The position numbers and the translations under genes were made by a program. Shown here piece by piece: positions 1 through 10,961 of a DNA stretch of 64,000 nucleotides. The stretch spans positions 71,404,435 to 71,468,434 of the forward strand of contig CM043950.1 in the NCBI GenBank assembly GCA_014529385.2, in the 5' to 3' direction. Position 1 is the first letter of the stretch. Each line of letters begins with the position of its first letter. The notes under the pieces are model-generated. The model saw only the letters and a list, made by a program, of their open reading frames with translations, was not told the DNA's origin and did not search any database. Source of the DNA: Adiantum capillus-veneris (taxonomy: Eukaryota; Streptophyta; Polypodiopsida; Polypodiales; Pteridaceae).

Positions 1-7
1 AATTAAC

Positions 8-244
8 ATGTTTTTGGAGGGGGAGCTACACATCAATGGGGTGCGGTATTGGCAAGAGGCTACATATGGTGATGGACTCCAACTACTACTAGCAAGAAGG
101 CTGAAGGTGGTTGAGAGGGTAGCCATCGAACCCTATGAACTCTACAAAGCTGAAGATGGTCACACCAAAGCTAGGCTAATCACTGGTGAGCAAATTCTTT
201 GCATCTCTCAAATGGTGGGATCCAAGAGAGCTCAACTTCAATGA
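8..244 (+). CDS. Small leader ORF 0 of element A, unknown
   Basis: An ATG-started ORF of 78 codons lies upstream of the duplicated small ORFs of element A. It has no recognisable domain. The middle is leucine- and charge-rich, with ARRLKVVERVAIEPYELYK as a readable stretch. Element L has no counterpart at this position: its first small ORF starts about 35 nt after the primer-binding site. It may be element-specific, a remnant of a longer ORF that begins left of the window, or chance. Its product was not identified. Confidence 0.35.
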   Translation: MFLEGELHINGVRYWQEATYGDGLQLLLARRLKVVERVAIEPYELYKAEDGHTKARLITGEQILCISQMVGSKRAQLQ

Positions 245-277
245 AGTGCTTCATGGAAGTTTGTATTTAATGCACCA

Positions 278-487
278 ATGAATAATCCCATTTTCTACAA
301 CTTTCAATTAGTTCAGAATATTAGGGTGAATGTGCGCATTGATAGAAAGATTTTTTTCCAACAAAGATTGGTCTTCTATTTTGGAGCTGAGAGGTTGAGA
401 GAGATATTGTTGTCCCTTGACCCTATAATATTTCCTATTTTGGAGTATAATGTATCTTTTGATGTTCACATCTTCATCTTGCTTTAA
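278..487 (+). CDS. Small accessory ORF s1 of element A
   Basis: A 69-codon ORF with a genuine ATG and product starting MNN. About 45 of 70 residues match the ORF at the same place in element L (54127-54339), although the two elements are otherwise well diverged. Conserved blocks are IRVNV, IDRK, FFQQR, FGAERLREIL and SFDVH, ending in a short hydrophobic tail. It is also a paralogue of the next ORF: both share an FG..RL.EI core, a P.I.P.I.Y block and a DV..FI tail. No known domain was recognised, and there is no signal peptide or zinc ligand set. It sits 9 nt upstream of s2 in the same frame. An intact frame in two elements argues for past selection on the protein. Confidence 0.65.
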   Translation: MNNPIFYNFQLVQNIRVNVRIDRKIFFQQRLVFYFGAERLREILLSLDPIIFPILEYNVSFDVHIFILL

Positions 488-496
488 GCATACTCC

Positions 497-709
497 ATGA
501 ATCATAGGGATTTATATGGACCTTTCCAACCTCTTGCTAGACAAACTGTGCATATAATAGCTAGCACAAAGCTTAGGTTCCAAAACATCATAAGGGACTT
601 ACTAGGCCCTCGTCGTCTAGCTGAGATTAATGCATCTATCGATCCATTTATTCTACCCTTAATAAGATATGATTTGGGCCTAGACGTTTTCATCTTTGTG
701 CTGTATTGA
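497..709 (+). CDS. Small accessory ORF s2 of element A
   Basis: A 70-codon ORF with a genuine ATG and product starting MNH. About 42 of 70 residues match the equivalent ORF of element L (54423-54635), including PF.P.ARQ, RFQ, EINASI and PFILP. The stop lies 20 nt before the gag ATG, so the order s1, s2, gag is tightly packed. The product is related to s1 and looks like a tandem duplicate. Function is unknown; a small basic protein acting on RNA or on Gag would fit the size, but nothing in the sequence proves it. Confidence 0.65.
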   Translation: MNHRDLYGPFQPLARQTVHIIASTKLRFQNIIRDLLGPRRLAEINASIDPFILPLIRYDLGLDVFIFVLY

Positions 710-729
710 GAGGAAGGCAACCCACTTTT

Positions 730-2034
730 ATGATGGCTTTCCCAAATTTTTTTGGGCGTAGTGGGGAAAATGCTGGGGATTTTTTGGATAACTTGGAGAT
801 GGCTTTCCTTGTCTCTGGGAGGGATGACGAAGCATTGAAATTGAGAGCTTTTCCTTTGGTGCTCAAAGAAGAAGCTAGGGTATGGTTCCAGGCTCTAGAT
901 CCAACCCAAAGAATTGATTGGGAGGGATTGAAGGTGGCTTTCCTACGAAGATTTTAACGAGCCAATTCGGCAGAAGAACTATGGCAACGGCTTCTGTCCC
1001 TTCATCAAGTTGACCCTCATGGTTATGCAACCTATGAGGAAGGTTTTCTGAAACTTTGGGGGCAATGGTCAGACTCACTAAACCCTGGTGAGCGAGCTCC
1101 CAATTGCCTCCAAAAGGATCGATTTATCTCAGGTTTGTACCCCTTGCTAAGGGAGAAGGTAAAGAGAAAATTTCCAAATGCTTTTGAAGATGCCTTAAGA
1201 ATTGCTAGGGAAAAGAATAGAAAGATTCTCTATTAAGCCCAAGCTGGCCAGCTAGCTTTGGGAGGCAATATCACAACTATGGAAGCTTCTCACATACCTC
1301 CAAATGTGCCTAATGCACCAGACCTCAATAGAGGTCAACAAGAAGATATGCTCCAACAAATAAACAATCTCACAAACCAGCTAGAGGGGTTGAGAGTAAA
1401 TCTTGTGCAGAGTGCATGAAGGCCTATTGAGGGAAATGGTGGGAATCGGCCACCAATGCGACGTCAAGCAAGGGAAATGTTGTGTTACAATTGTGGGGAA
1501 AATGGCCACAGCATGTATAATTGCCCTCATCCCAGAAGATATGACTACCCTGTCAGAGGTCCTCGACAACAAGTAAGTCCACCCCGTGCTAGAGCTCAAG
1601 CACAAGAGCAACTGCAACCTCAAATTTTGCAGCCACCTCGTGCTCAAGCTCAAGCCCCTGCTACTCAACCAAATGTGAGCATCATAAGGATGGAGGAGGT
1701 CCTCAAGGGCAGAAGCAACCAGGAAGAAATAGCTAAAGGGAAGATGAAGATAGATGAAGTGGCTACAATGCCTATCAAACGTGTGCGTGTCCAAGAAGAA
1801 GTAGGTAAAGAAACAAGCAAGGATGCAAGCAATGAAGCAAGTACATCTCGGGCAACTAAAGATGAAGCCAAGAAGAGAAAGACCCGTACTAGGTCTCAAA
1901 TTGACATTTCTGATTTCCCTATGGGATCTCGGACACAACCTTATGACTTGACAGCTGATGTGAGTTCTCAAGGACCAAAGATTACTTGGCCACAACTACT
2001 TCATATCTCCCCAAAGCTTCGACGACAATGGTGA
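730..2034 (+). pseudogene. gag: gag of element A, several in-frame stops
   Basis: The frame starting MMAFPNFFGRSGENA follows the gag of element L closely (DFLDNLEMA, SGRD, LRAFPLVL, RFISGLYPLL). A CCHC zinc knuckle (CYNCGENGHSMYNC) lies at about 1483-1524 and is followed by a Gln/Ala/Pro-rich linker and a basic stretch. The frame is interrupted by stops at about 955-957 (TAA), 1234-1236 (TAA), 1417-1419 (TGA) and 2032-2034 (TGA), all in one frame, so decay here is by point mutation. The region before the last stop (WPQLLHIS.KLRRQW) corresponds to the gag-protease linker of L, which has no stop there. Gag would coat the genomic RNA in a virus-like particle. Confidence 0.85.
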
Positions 2035-2037
2035 AAA

Positions 2038-5000
2038 ATGGTGAGCACGAGGGCAAAGCGAAGTAAGCTAGTAAGTGTAATCAAAGCATATGGTCTCAAG
2101 GATATAGTGCCTTTGGTGGAGGCTCAAATCAATGGACAACGGATTCCAAAAACTTACATTGATAGTGGAGCAGAGGTTTGTGTCATGACAGAAAAGCTAA
2201 TGCATCAATTGGGTTTAGAGGTGATGGAATCATCAAACTTTAGGGCAAAAATGGCCAATAATGTCTCTGTCACTTGTGTGGGTGTAGTGAAAGCTTTGAG
2301 AGTTTCTGTTTTTGGAATCACTACAGAGGTTGATGCTTATGTGATGCCAGTAAAGGGAGAAGGATACCCCCTTATTTTAGGACGACCTTGGCTCATGGGT
2401 ATAGGAGCTAGGCAAGATTGGGCAACAGGAGACTTGGAGTTGAGGCCTCGCATGGGTGGCCATATTCGGAAGGTGGTTTATAACCTAAAGAATGGGCGAC
2501 AAGAGAACCTTGAACTAGAGACGTCAGCTGATGAGTGGAGCTCAAGTGGATGCTCCTCATCCATGGACGAGGAAGAGAGTTCAAGTGAAGAGAGTGATAG
2601 CACTCTCGAAGTCATGGGCGTCACCATAAAGGAAACTACCTCATCAGAAGACAACCCAAGGATCCAAATGGAGAATGTGTGGGATGCCAGCCTAGAGGAG
2701 ATGTTATCCAAGGATATAAAGGAAGAAGAAAAGGAGGGTTATGTAAATGTTCTCAAGAAGCATGCATCATTGTTTATTTCTTATTACACTCACATTACAG
2801 GTGTCACTGCAATGAAGCATCATATCCATCTAAAAGAAGGGAGCAAGCCAGTAATACAAAAACTAAGAAGATTAGGAGTTGTGCAACAAAATGCACTGTT
2901 GTCTGAGGTGAAGAGACTCTTAGAAGCAGGATTCATATACCCAGTAGAAGATTCATAATGGGTCTCCCCAGTAGTGGTGAGGCCAAAGAAGAATGGTAAA
3001 TGGCGAGTGTGCGTGGATTACAAGCCACTAAATGCTGCAACAAAGAGGGACCACTTCCCTCTCCCATTTCAAGATGAGATTCTAAATGAAGTAGGAGGCC
3101 ATGAGAGATACACAGTGTGTGATGGCTACTCTGGCTACTTTCAAATACGCATTGCAGAGAAGGACCAGAAAAAGACTACTTTCATCACACCATGGGGATG
3201 TTTTGCATTTCGAGTCATGCCTTTTGGTCTCACCAACGCTCCAGCCACCTTTCAACGATTCATGAACATGGTCTTCCAACCTTACTTTGGTAAGTCCATA
3301 AGGGTTTTCATAGATGACTTTTGTATTTACAGCTCCAAAAGTATGCATCTCGGCAAGATTGATGAAGGATTTACTCGTTTAGCTACGCTGGGTGGACAAC
3401 TATACAAGGACAAATGTCACATTGGGGAAAGCAAGGTTACACTATTAGGGCATGTAGTGTCCATTGATGGAATCGAGGTAGATCCTGAAAAGATAGAAAC
3501 ATTGCTAAATCTACCTTCCCCAACTTCCATCAAACAATTAATCTCCTTCTTGCAAAAGCTAAGATATTTGAGTAGATTCATACACTTACTCTCCCAAGTG
3601 ATATTTCCTCTACAACAGCTGACTCGTAAAGAGACGCTCGTTTGGAGTGAAGAAAGTGAAGGGCATTTTAGAGAGATTAAAAAAATGTTAGGGTCACTCC
3701 CTGTAATCCTCCAACCTTGTTGGGAAGAAACATTCTTTGTAAACCCTAGTGTGGGAGAAGAGGCCATTGGTGCTGCCCTCCTACAAAAAGATCCAAAAAC
3801 ATCCTTTATGAGGCCTGTGTATTTTGCTAGCCGCCTCATGGAAAACAAAGAGAAGGCCTACACCCTGATGGAACAGCTAGTGTTAGCTCTCATGTTTGCG
3901 GTAACCAAATTTCGGCCATACTTGCTGCCGAAGAGGTTTGTAATTATCACTGTGGAGGATATGTTTCCCTATGCACTACAACATATGGAAATCTCTGACA
4001 AAATAGCAAAGTGGGTGGTGCGACTTCAAGAGTTTGATTATACAATACAGGTTGAAAGAACAACTCGAGCATGCTTAGCCGACATTTTAACAAACAAGTG
4101 CTATGAAAATTTTTTCCATTTGAAGAGAAATGAACTGCCACCACCTCTAGCCCCAGAGGCTTTGGTCAATGCTTATAGCCTCTACTTTGATGGAGCATAC
4201 AAGAGAACCAAGGATAAGGCAACTGCAGGCATCGTGGTCTTATCTCCATTGGGAGAGAGGATCCATGGTGAAGGGATCACTCTAGAAGATGTCCACTCCA
4301 ACAATGAAGCAGAATATCATGCTCTAATTCATGGCCTTTGTTGGTGCCTCGATAATTCGATTAAGAGATTAAACGCTTTTGGTGACTCCATGCTTTTGGT
4401 AAGGCAAATGCAAGGTACATGGGCTTGCAAAAATGCCCGTCTCTCTACTAAAATGAGAGAAGCCAAAGCTCTTATGAGGAGATTTAGGGAGGCACAAGTA
4501 CATCATGTGCCAAGAGACCAGAACAAGGATGCAGACCACCTAGCATCATCAAAGTTAAATGAGTCAATAGTGGGAGCAGTGGTCATCAAACTTCCACTTC
4601 AGCAAGGCAAGGAGGACTTGGAAGATATTATGCACATTCTGGAGCAAGGAGAGGCTCCTAAACACTTGAATGCAGGGGAAAGGCGATGGTTAGCTAGGAA
4701 GGCTACCAGGTATCGCATAGTAAATGATGACTTTTATTGTCTTGGTAAGGATGGTGTGCTTAGGAGAGTGCCTTTGAAGAGTGAAATTGAAGAGATCTTA
4801 AAAGCTTGTCACGATGATATGTGCGGAGGACACTTTGCACACGACGTCACTAGTAGAAAGGTTCTACAAGCTGGGTTTACTTGGCCAAGTCTTCATCGTG
4901 ATGTCAAATACTGGTGTCAAACATGTGATGAATGTCAGAAAGCAGGACCACGACGGCTCATAAATGAGCCTCAGAACCCAATAAAGGTATATGTGCCCTT

Positions 5001-5884
5001 TGAGAAGTGGGGAATTGATGCCATAGGACCTCTACCAGGCACTGAGTCAGGTAAAGTGTACATCATCATGGGAGTAGACTACATGACTAGATGGGCTGAG
5101 GCTATGCCGACCAATAGAATTACTGCTAAGGATGTGAGTCAGTTCATCTTTGACCACATCTGTTGCCGGTTTGGCACCCCTCTTGAAATACTATCTGATA
5201 GAGGACCAGGGTTTAGAGCAGACTTGGTAGGAGAACTCATGAAGAAGCTAAATATTCGGCATCAACACTCTACTCCACCCTCAGTGCAATGGTTTGGTGG
5301 AAAAGGTAAATGGAATCATTTGCAAAATTCTCACCAAACAGGTACATGCTAGGCGCCAAGATTGGGACAAACACCTGAATGGAGCTCTATGGGCCTATAG
5401 AACCTCCTTCAAAACCCATTAGGGTACACACCCTTTCATTTGGTTTATGGAAAGGAGGCGCTTTTGCCCATTGAAGTGAAGTTAACAAGTCTTCGAATAT
5501 TGGGTAGCCAGGTAGGCTCTCAAAAGGAGAAAGTACATCAAAGGATCATGGATTTAGAGAGGCTGCAATTGGATCGTGAAGAAGCCATCAACCACTATTC
5601 TCAAGAAGCAGAGAAGCGCAGAGAAAAGTTCAACAAAAAGCTAGCATCCAAAGACATCAAAAAGGGATCTCTGGTTCTTCGATATGACAATCGCTTCGAC
5701 ACTCGTAAGGATGGAAAGTTTCTTTTCCGATGGGAAGGCCCGTTCTTGGTCACCAAAAAGTTCAAAAAATGGCTCTTATAGACTTCAAGACATTGATGGT
5801 AAAGTGCACAAGACCATGACAAATAGATGGCGTCTAAAGCCTTATCACATCAGGATAAGGTCAGCTCAAGATCAAAGAAAGTAG
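2038..5884 (+). pseudogene. pol: pol of element A (PR-RT-RH-aRH-INT), broken
   Basis: Domains in order: aspartic protease with IDSGAEVCVMTE (catalytic Asp codon 2161-2163) and ILGRPWL; a Ser/Glu-rich acidic linker; RT with VCDGYSGYF and the active-site FIDDFCIYS at about 3308-3334; RNase H; a second archaeal-type RNase H starting LYFDGAYKRTKDKA with NNEAEY near 4300; integrase with an HHCC zinc site (CHDDMCGGHF to CDEC), first Asp in KWGIDAIGPLP and second in LSDRGPGFRAD; and a C-terminal domain with LVLRYDNRFDTRKDGKF. Lesions: a TAA at 2956-2958; a deletion of about 5 nt at about 5275 before the catalytic Glu; a TAG near 5420; and a frame change in an A-run near 5765. The catalytic residues before 5275 look intact. 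Confidence 0.9.
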
Positions 5885-5925
5885 GCTAGAGGCATAAATA
5901 CCCCTAGCCAGGTTTGGGGGGGCTA
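5884..5925 (+). promoter_or_regulatory. Pre-PPT hairpin and polypurine tract of element A
   Basis: GGCTAGAGG (5884-5892) pairs with CCCCTAGCC (5901-5909) except for one A/C mismatch, around the loop CATAAATA. The polypurine tract GGTTTGGGGGGGCTA follows directly (5911-5925) and primes plus-strand DNA in this element class. The 3' LTR begins at 5926. The hairpin is also found in elements B, D, I and L at the same place. Confidence 0.75.
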
Positions 5926-6196
5926 TGATCCGAGCCTAGTAGAAATTTTCATTCAACCACTTTCTATTATTACTAGATATGTATTGATTTTATGTAGATT
6001 CTTTACATTTTAAAATAAGGAAGCTCTTGGACTCAAGCTATGGAGGAAGGAGTGAAGACAACATAAGTGATGATGGAGCTAATTGGTCAACAAATCACTT
6101 GGAAGGAGCTTCTTCATTGGTTGAATGCCCCTAATCAAGCTTCATTTGTACAAATTACACTTGGATCTTAACCTCACTTCTAATCACTCTCTTTCC

Positions 6197-6205
6197 TATA
6201 TAAAG
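6197..6205 (+). promoter_or_regulatory. TATA box of LTR A
   Basis: TATATAAAG in the context CCTATATAAAGAGG, the same 14 bases as in LTR B (10332-10345). This is the likely core promoter of the element. Confidence 0.6.
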
Positions 6206-6518
6206 AGGCCTTCCCCTTTGTAATTTTAAGCCTCCCTCAGCCCCATTGAGCCTTTGTATCACTCACCATGAGCCCATAAGCTCATTCATTCACTCTATTC
6301 TTGCACATCGTAGAGTGAAAATTGTTTCATGCTAGTAACCTCTCCTCCTCTTGCTTATGTTAATTAAGAGAAATGTTTTATATGCGTGTGAGAGTGCTTG
6401 ATGTGATCTTGGCTAATCCTTGAGTGATTGTTTGGTAATCTATATGCTATTTGTGTTGGGAGTGTTTGAAGTCATCCATTCCTTGTACACACACTACGGT
6501 TAATGCTTCATTCATAGT

Positions 6519-6576
<58 letters not shown>

Positions 6577-6585
6577 TGTAGCGGT

Positions 6586-6618
6586 CCTAGTCCACGCTTC
6601 CAAGACTAGGTGGTGCCC
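6586..6618 (+). promoter_or_regulatory. LTR hairpin plus TGGTGCCC motif (A)
   Basis: CCTAGTC (6586-6592) pairs perfectly with GACTAGG (6604-6610) over an 11-nt loop, and TGGTGCCC follows with no gap. The arrangement recurs with different stem sequences in LTRs B, D, F and L. Confidence 0.7.
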
Positions 6619-6691
6619 TCATCTCATTTCCCTTGTGGCGCAATGGAGTTTGTTTTGGTGTAGAGGCCGCCATTCCAAATTTCCTTCGTCA

Positions 6692-9476
6692 CCGTCTGTG
6701 ATGGTTATTCTGGATACTTTCAAATACGCATAGCCTTGGAAGATCAGCTAAAAACCACTTTTATCACGCCATGGGGTTGTTTTGCATACAAGGTTATGCC
6801 ATTTGGTCTCACAAATGCACCTGCCACATTCCAAAGATATGTCACATATGTTTTTCAACCGTTCTTTGGAACATCCATAAGAGTGTTCATTGATGATTTT
6901 TGTATATATAGCTCCTGTATTTCACATTTAGAAAAGGTAACTGAAGGTTTGGCCAGGTTGCAGAGCCTAGGTGGGCAATTAAATGTGGATAAATGCCACA
7001 TTGGGGAGAGTAAAGTCATTCTACTAGGCCATGAAATTTCAGTTAAAGGTATTAACACCGACCCAAGTAAGGTGTCCGCACTCATAGAACTACCTTCACC
7101 AACGACCTCACGTCAACTGGTTTCTTTTCTACAGAAGGTGACGTACTTAAGTAGATTCATACATCTACTATCACAACTTGTTCTACCACTGCAACAACTC
7201 ACTCAAAGATCAACTTTCACTTGGGACGAGGAAAGCGAAAATCACTACAACAAGGTAAAGGAGGTCTTAGCCACTCTGCCAACTATCTCACCACCTAAGT
7301 GGGATGAAAAATTCTATGTCACCTCAAGTGTTGGTGATGACTCATTGAGGGCTGTGCTACTCCAAAAGGATACGACGACATCTTTCATGAGGCCAATCTA
7401 CTTCTCTAGTCGAATGATGACAGCAGGAGAGAAAGGTTTCACCCATGTGGAACACTTAGTCCTAGCTCTTAGATTTGCAACTACAAAGTTTAGGTCATAT
7501 TTGCTGCCTAAGCAATTTGTGATTCTAACCACGGATGAAATATTTCCCTATGTTGTACAACACATGGATGTGTCTGCTAGAATTACTAAATGGCTAGTTC
7601 GTCTGCAAGAGTTTGACTACACGGTACAGGTAGAAAGAACGACAAGGGCAAGTTTGGGGGGACTCATGACCTACCAAGTCTTTGAAAGGAAGGATAAGTC
7701 CGATTACCTCTAGTACCACCGATGGTAGAAGGAGCATACTCTCTCTACTTTGATGGAGCCTACAAGCGAGCGTCCGACAAAGCAGCTGCAGGCATAGTGG
7801 CCAATTGTTAGATTCACATTCTAACAATGAAGCTGAGTATGCAGCACTAACCAAGGGTCTACAATGGTGCGTCTCGCAAGGTGTACAACGCCTTAATGTA
7901 TTTGGGGATGCTCTAATTCTTGTAAGGCAAGTAAATGGAGCATGGACATGCAAGAATCCTAGTTTAAGGACTCACTTAAGTGGTGTAAAAACCTTGTTGG
8001 GTAAGTTTGAAGAAGTTCAAATACACCATATCCCAAGGGCTCAAAACCAAGAAGCAGATGCCCTAGCAAGTGAAAGACTACAGGAAGTGGTGGTTGGAGC
8101 AATAAAACTAAAGCTCCCTCTATTTCAAGGAAGTGATTCCTTGCCTGACATCATGCATTTTTTGGAAACAGGGGAATGCCCATCAGATTTAACAAAGGAA
8201 CAGAAGCAATGGCTGACGCGGAAGGCCACAAGGTATCGACTCATCAATGACGGTTTGTACTGTAAGGGTAAGGACCAAATACTCAGGAAGGTCCCTCTCT
8301 CTCAGGAAATCACGGGAGTAATTGCTAGCTGTCACGACGGGGTTTGTGGTGGTCACTTTGCCCTAGACATAACAAGTAGGAAAATCTTGCAGGCAGGCTT
8401 CATATGGCCTAGCCTCAACCGTGATGTACACCACTGGTGCAAAACATGTAAGTTGTGTCAAAAGGCCGGCACTAGGTCACTTATGCCTGAACCACATACA
8501 CCTATTCTCTCATATGGCCCATTTGAAAAATGGGGTATCGATGCCATTGGGCCATTACCTAGGGCCAACTCAGGAAAATTCTACATTATCATGGGGGTCG
8601 ACTACATGACTAGATGGGCAGAGGCTACAGCCACCACTAGAATCACAGCGGTAGAGGTAGATAAATTTATCTACGAGCACATATGCTGTAGGTTTGGCAC
8701 ACCTTTAGAGATCATCTCTGATAGAGGGCCAGGTTTCAGAGCAGACTTGGTAGGAGAATTAATGCAGAAACTGGGCATTACAAGGAGGCACTCTTCACCA
8801 TATTACCCTCAATGTAATGGCCTAGTTGAAAAGGTAAATGGAATGGTTTCTAAAATTATTACCAAGCAGGTAAACAATCATCCTGGAGACTGGGATAAGT
8901 ATCTACTACCAGCTTTATGGGCCTACAGAACTTCATTTCGTACATCCTTGGGATTCACACCGTATCATCTAGTATTTGGTAAGGAAGCAATCTTGCCCAT
9001 TGAAGTGCAACTACAAAGTCTCAGAGTAATGGCAAGCCAGCTTCAACAGCCCAACATGCTTGAGAGATCACATCATCAACTTGGAAAGACTGCAGCTGGA
9101 CACAGAAGAAGTAATAAATTATTATGCAGCACAAGCAGAGCATAGACAGCTTAGCTTTAACGAGCATCTCCGGAAAAAAGAATTGAAGAAAGGAATGTTG
9201 GTGCTCCGCTATGACAATCGCTTCGACACGCGCAAGGATAAGAAACTCCTAATCCGATGGGAAGGTCCTTTCATCGTCAGGAAAAAGTATGCCAATGGAA
9301 GCTACCAGCTTATGGAGGCTGATGGAAAACTTCATAAAACCAGGGTAAATGGTTGGCGACTTAAACCTTATTTTCTTCGATTTGACCAGGCTCCACCAAT
9401 TGACATTCCAGATGAGGACACACCATCAGCCGCCACCTCCGACGATAATGATCAAACAGATGAGCTAGAGACATGA
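6692..9476 (+). pseudogene. pol: pol of element B (RT to integrase), broken
   Basis: RT starts inside motif A (VCDGYSGYFQIRI) and has FIDDFCIYS near 6890-6915. RNase H follows, then the archaeal-type RNase H start (LYFDGAYKRASDKAAAGIV). The frame is lost near 7705, and a deletion of several tens of bases joins AGIV to LDSHSNNEAEYAAL, removing the segment between these two motifs. Integrase is well preserved: zinc site from CHDGVCGGHF, first Asp in KWGIDAIGPLP, second in ISDRGPGFRAD, Glu in LVEKVNGM. A further frame change near 9055 precedes the C-terminal domain (LVLRYDNRFDTRKDKKL). The TGA at 9474-9476 lies in the loop of the pre-PPT hairpin. Confidence 0.87.
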
Positions 9477-9504
9477 ATGCCTCTAGCCAAAAGGGGAGGG
9501 CTAA
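9464..9504 (+). promoter_or_regulatory. Pre-PPT hairpin and polypurine tract of element B
   Basis: GCTAGAG (9464-9470) and CTCTAGC (9481-9487) form a perfect 7-bp stem with loop ACATGAATGC. The pol stop codon lies in this loop. The polypurine tract AAAAGGGGAGGGCTAA ends at 9504. Confidence 0.75.
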
Positions 9505-10333
9505 TGATGGGGGCTTTTCACAAGCCAAGCTCCCATACCCCTCTTCTCTCGTCCCCACCCCATGAAAACCCCCTCTTATGTAGGGAGTGATAAAAGGCAT
9601 TGGAAAAAGTAAGAAAAAAAAAGTATGATTATGTAAATATATAAGAAAGGTAAAATAGGCCACCTCATGCCTGCGGGGTAGCCCATCCCCACCTTGCCTC
9701 CTTTTTCTTCACTGTTGCCCCGCCGGGTGTCCCTTTTCCTCTCCTCCACTCAAAAGGTCAACCCCCTCTCTCTTCCCTTTGTCCTTTCTCCTTTCTCTCT
9801 CCCCTCAAGCTACCCCACCTCTCACCAATAATGCATTATAACTCACCAATAATGCACCAACTCACATGCAACATACCCTATCTTCCAAAATAGTATACCC
9901 CACCCCCTCTTTCTCTCTCCTATCATATCCCATGACCCAAATACCCCCCTCTCTCTCTAAAGGGCGACATGTCTCTTGTCTTGTAGCTAAATAACCTCCC
10001 CCACACTCACACACACTCAGTTTCACTGAAAAAGGTGCCCACAGACCCATCCCCACCCGGTGGTTACCTGATTTTTCTTGTGTTCACACACATCTGCACA
10101 CAGATTCACCTCTGAACACACTCCCCTCTCTCCCCTCTTGTAATTACTTTATTCTCCATGTCACCTCTCACTTTTTTTCATCAACCCATCTCTCTCTCTT
10201 AGTCTCTCTCTCATGAGACTGCTGTTATGGCACATATACACACAGCCAGACAAGTGGGGCCCACAGTCACATGGCCTATGTAGATAATGATTTCTTCATT
10301 TCTAAATTCTAGAATTTCTCCCCCCTCCTCCCC

Positions 10334-10342
10334 TATATAAAG
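10334..10342 (+). promoter_or_regulatory. TATA box of LTR B
   Basis: TATATAAAG lies inside the near-palindrome CCCCTATATAAAGAGGGG, about 600 nt before the LTR hairpin. Confidence 0.6.
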
Positions 10343-10933
10343 AGGGGTCACCGTCACACAAAAACACACAATATCACCAAAGAACACACTATGCACTATG
10401 TGTGCCTAGTGCACACACACACACACCCACACCATCACCATCACCGCAATCACCATGCTTGTCTTGAGCATGACCTCTACACCCTTGGCTATGGAAGATG
10501 AAGGGCAACTAAATGAAGGATGATGGCCATAATCCTCGTGCGAGTCTTCGCCATCAACTCCCACCTATCTGCCATGTGCTCTACCACTCTCTCCCTTCTC
10601 ATTCCCCTACCCTATGCTCCCTATTTCATCGCCTAATTCTCTAAATAAAGCTTGAGGTTTTGTGAGTATGTTTTCTTGCAATGTTTTGCCCATGTGAGGT
10701 GTGCGGAATCGCCACCTAGTCTTGTGTTTTGGAGTGAGCTTGTGTATATGTGAAGGGTGTGCAGATTCGCCATCCTTTTGTGATGCCTAAGTACTAAGCC
10801 GCTATACCCCCTCCCTCACTCTCTCTCTCTCTCTCTCTCTCACTTGATCTCATTCCCTTTCCTTTTCATCATTACTCCCAAGCATCCATCTCTCTTGGAT
10901 GAAAACTTTGTTATGGTGGTGTGTTGTTTGCGT

Positions 10934-10961
10934 CCTAGCCACTGAAGCTAGGTGATGCCCC
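10934..10961 (+). promoter_or_regulatory. LTR hairpin plus TGATGCCCC motif (B)
   Basis: CCTAGC (10934-10939) pairs with GCTAGG (10947-10952) over a 7-nt loop. TGATGCCCC follows directly and has one base changed from the TGGTGCCCC of the other families. Confidence 0.65.

Larger units (their letters stand above)
1..6691 (+). mobile_element. Element A: Tat-like Ty3/gypsy retrotransposon, 5' LTR outside window
   Basis: The window opens inside the leader of this element. In order it shows three small ORFs, gag, protease, RT, RNase H, a second (archaeal-type) RNase H, integrase, a pre-PPT hairpin, a polypurine tract and a 766-bp 3' LTR. The second RNase H between RNase H and integrase is the hallmark of the Tat lineage. 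Gag and pol are broken by in-frame stops and two indels, so it is not autonomous. Immediately right of the LTR the sequence resumes in the middle of another element's RT gene (element B), so A is best read as nested in B; the matching left junction lies outside the window. Confidence 0.9.
5926..6691 (+). repeat. 3' LTR of element A (766 bp)
   Basis: Starts TGATCCGAGCC right after the polypurine tract and ends CTTCGTCA, after which RT coding sequence of element B begins. It holds a TATA box (6197-6205), a (TC)n run at 6521-6573, the LTR hairpin with TGGTGCCC (6586-6618) and an AGAGGCC box about 25 nt before the end. There is no second LTR in the window for comparison, so the right end is set by the coding junction and by similarity to the ends of other LTRs here. 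Confidence 0.75.

Noticed and set aside
1381-1995. 204-codon minus-strand ORF opposite gag of A
   Set aside because: Antisense shadow of the Gln/Ala-rich gag linker; not present opposite gag of L.
10934-10961. LTR hairpin as part of a tRNA gene or tRNA-derived SINE
   Set aside because: The stem-loop suggests a T-arm, but no A-box, B-box, D-arm or anticodon arm is present, and TGGTGCCCC is in the primer-site sense, not the tRNA sense.
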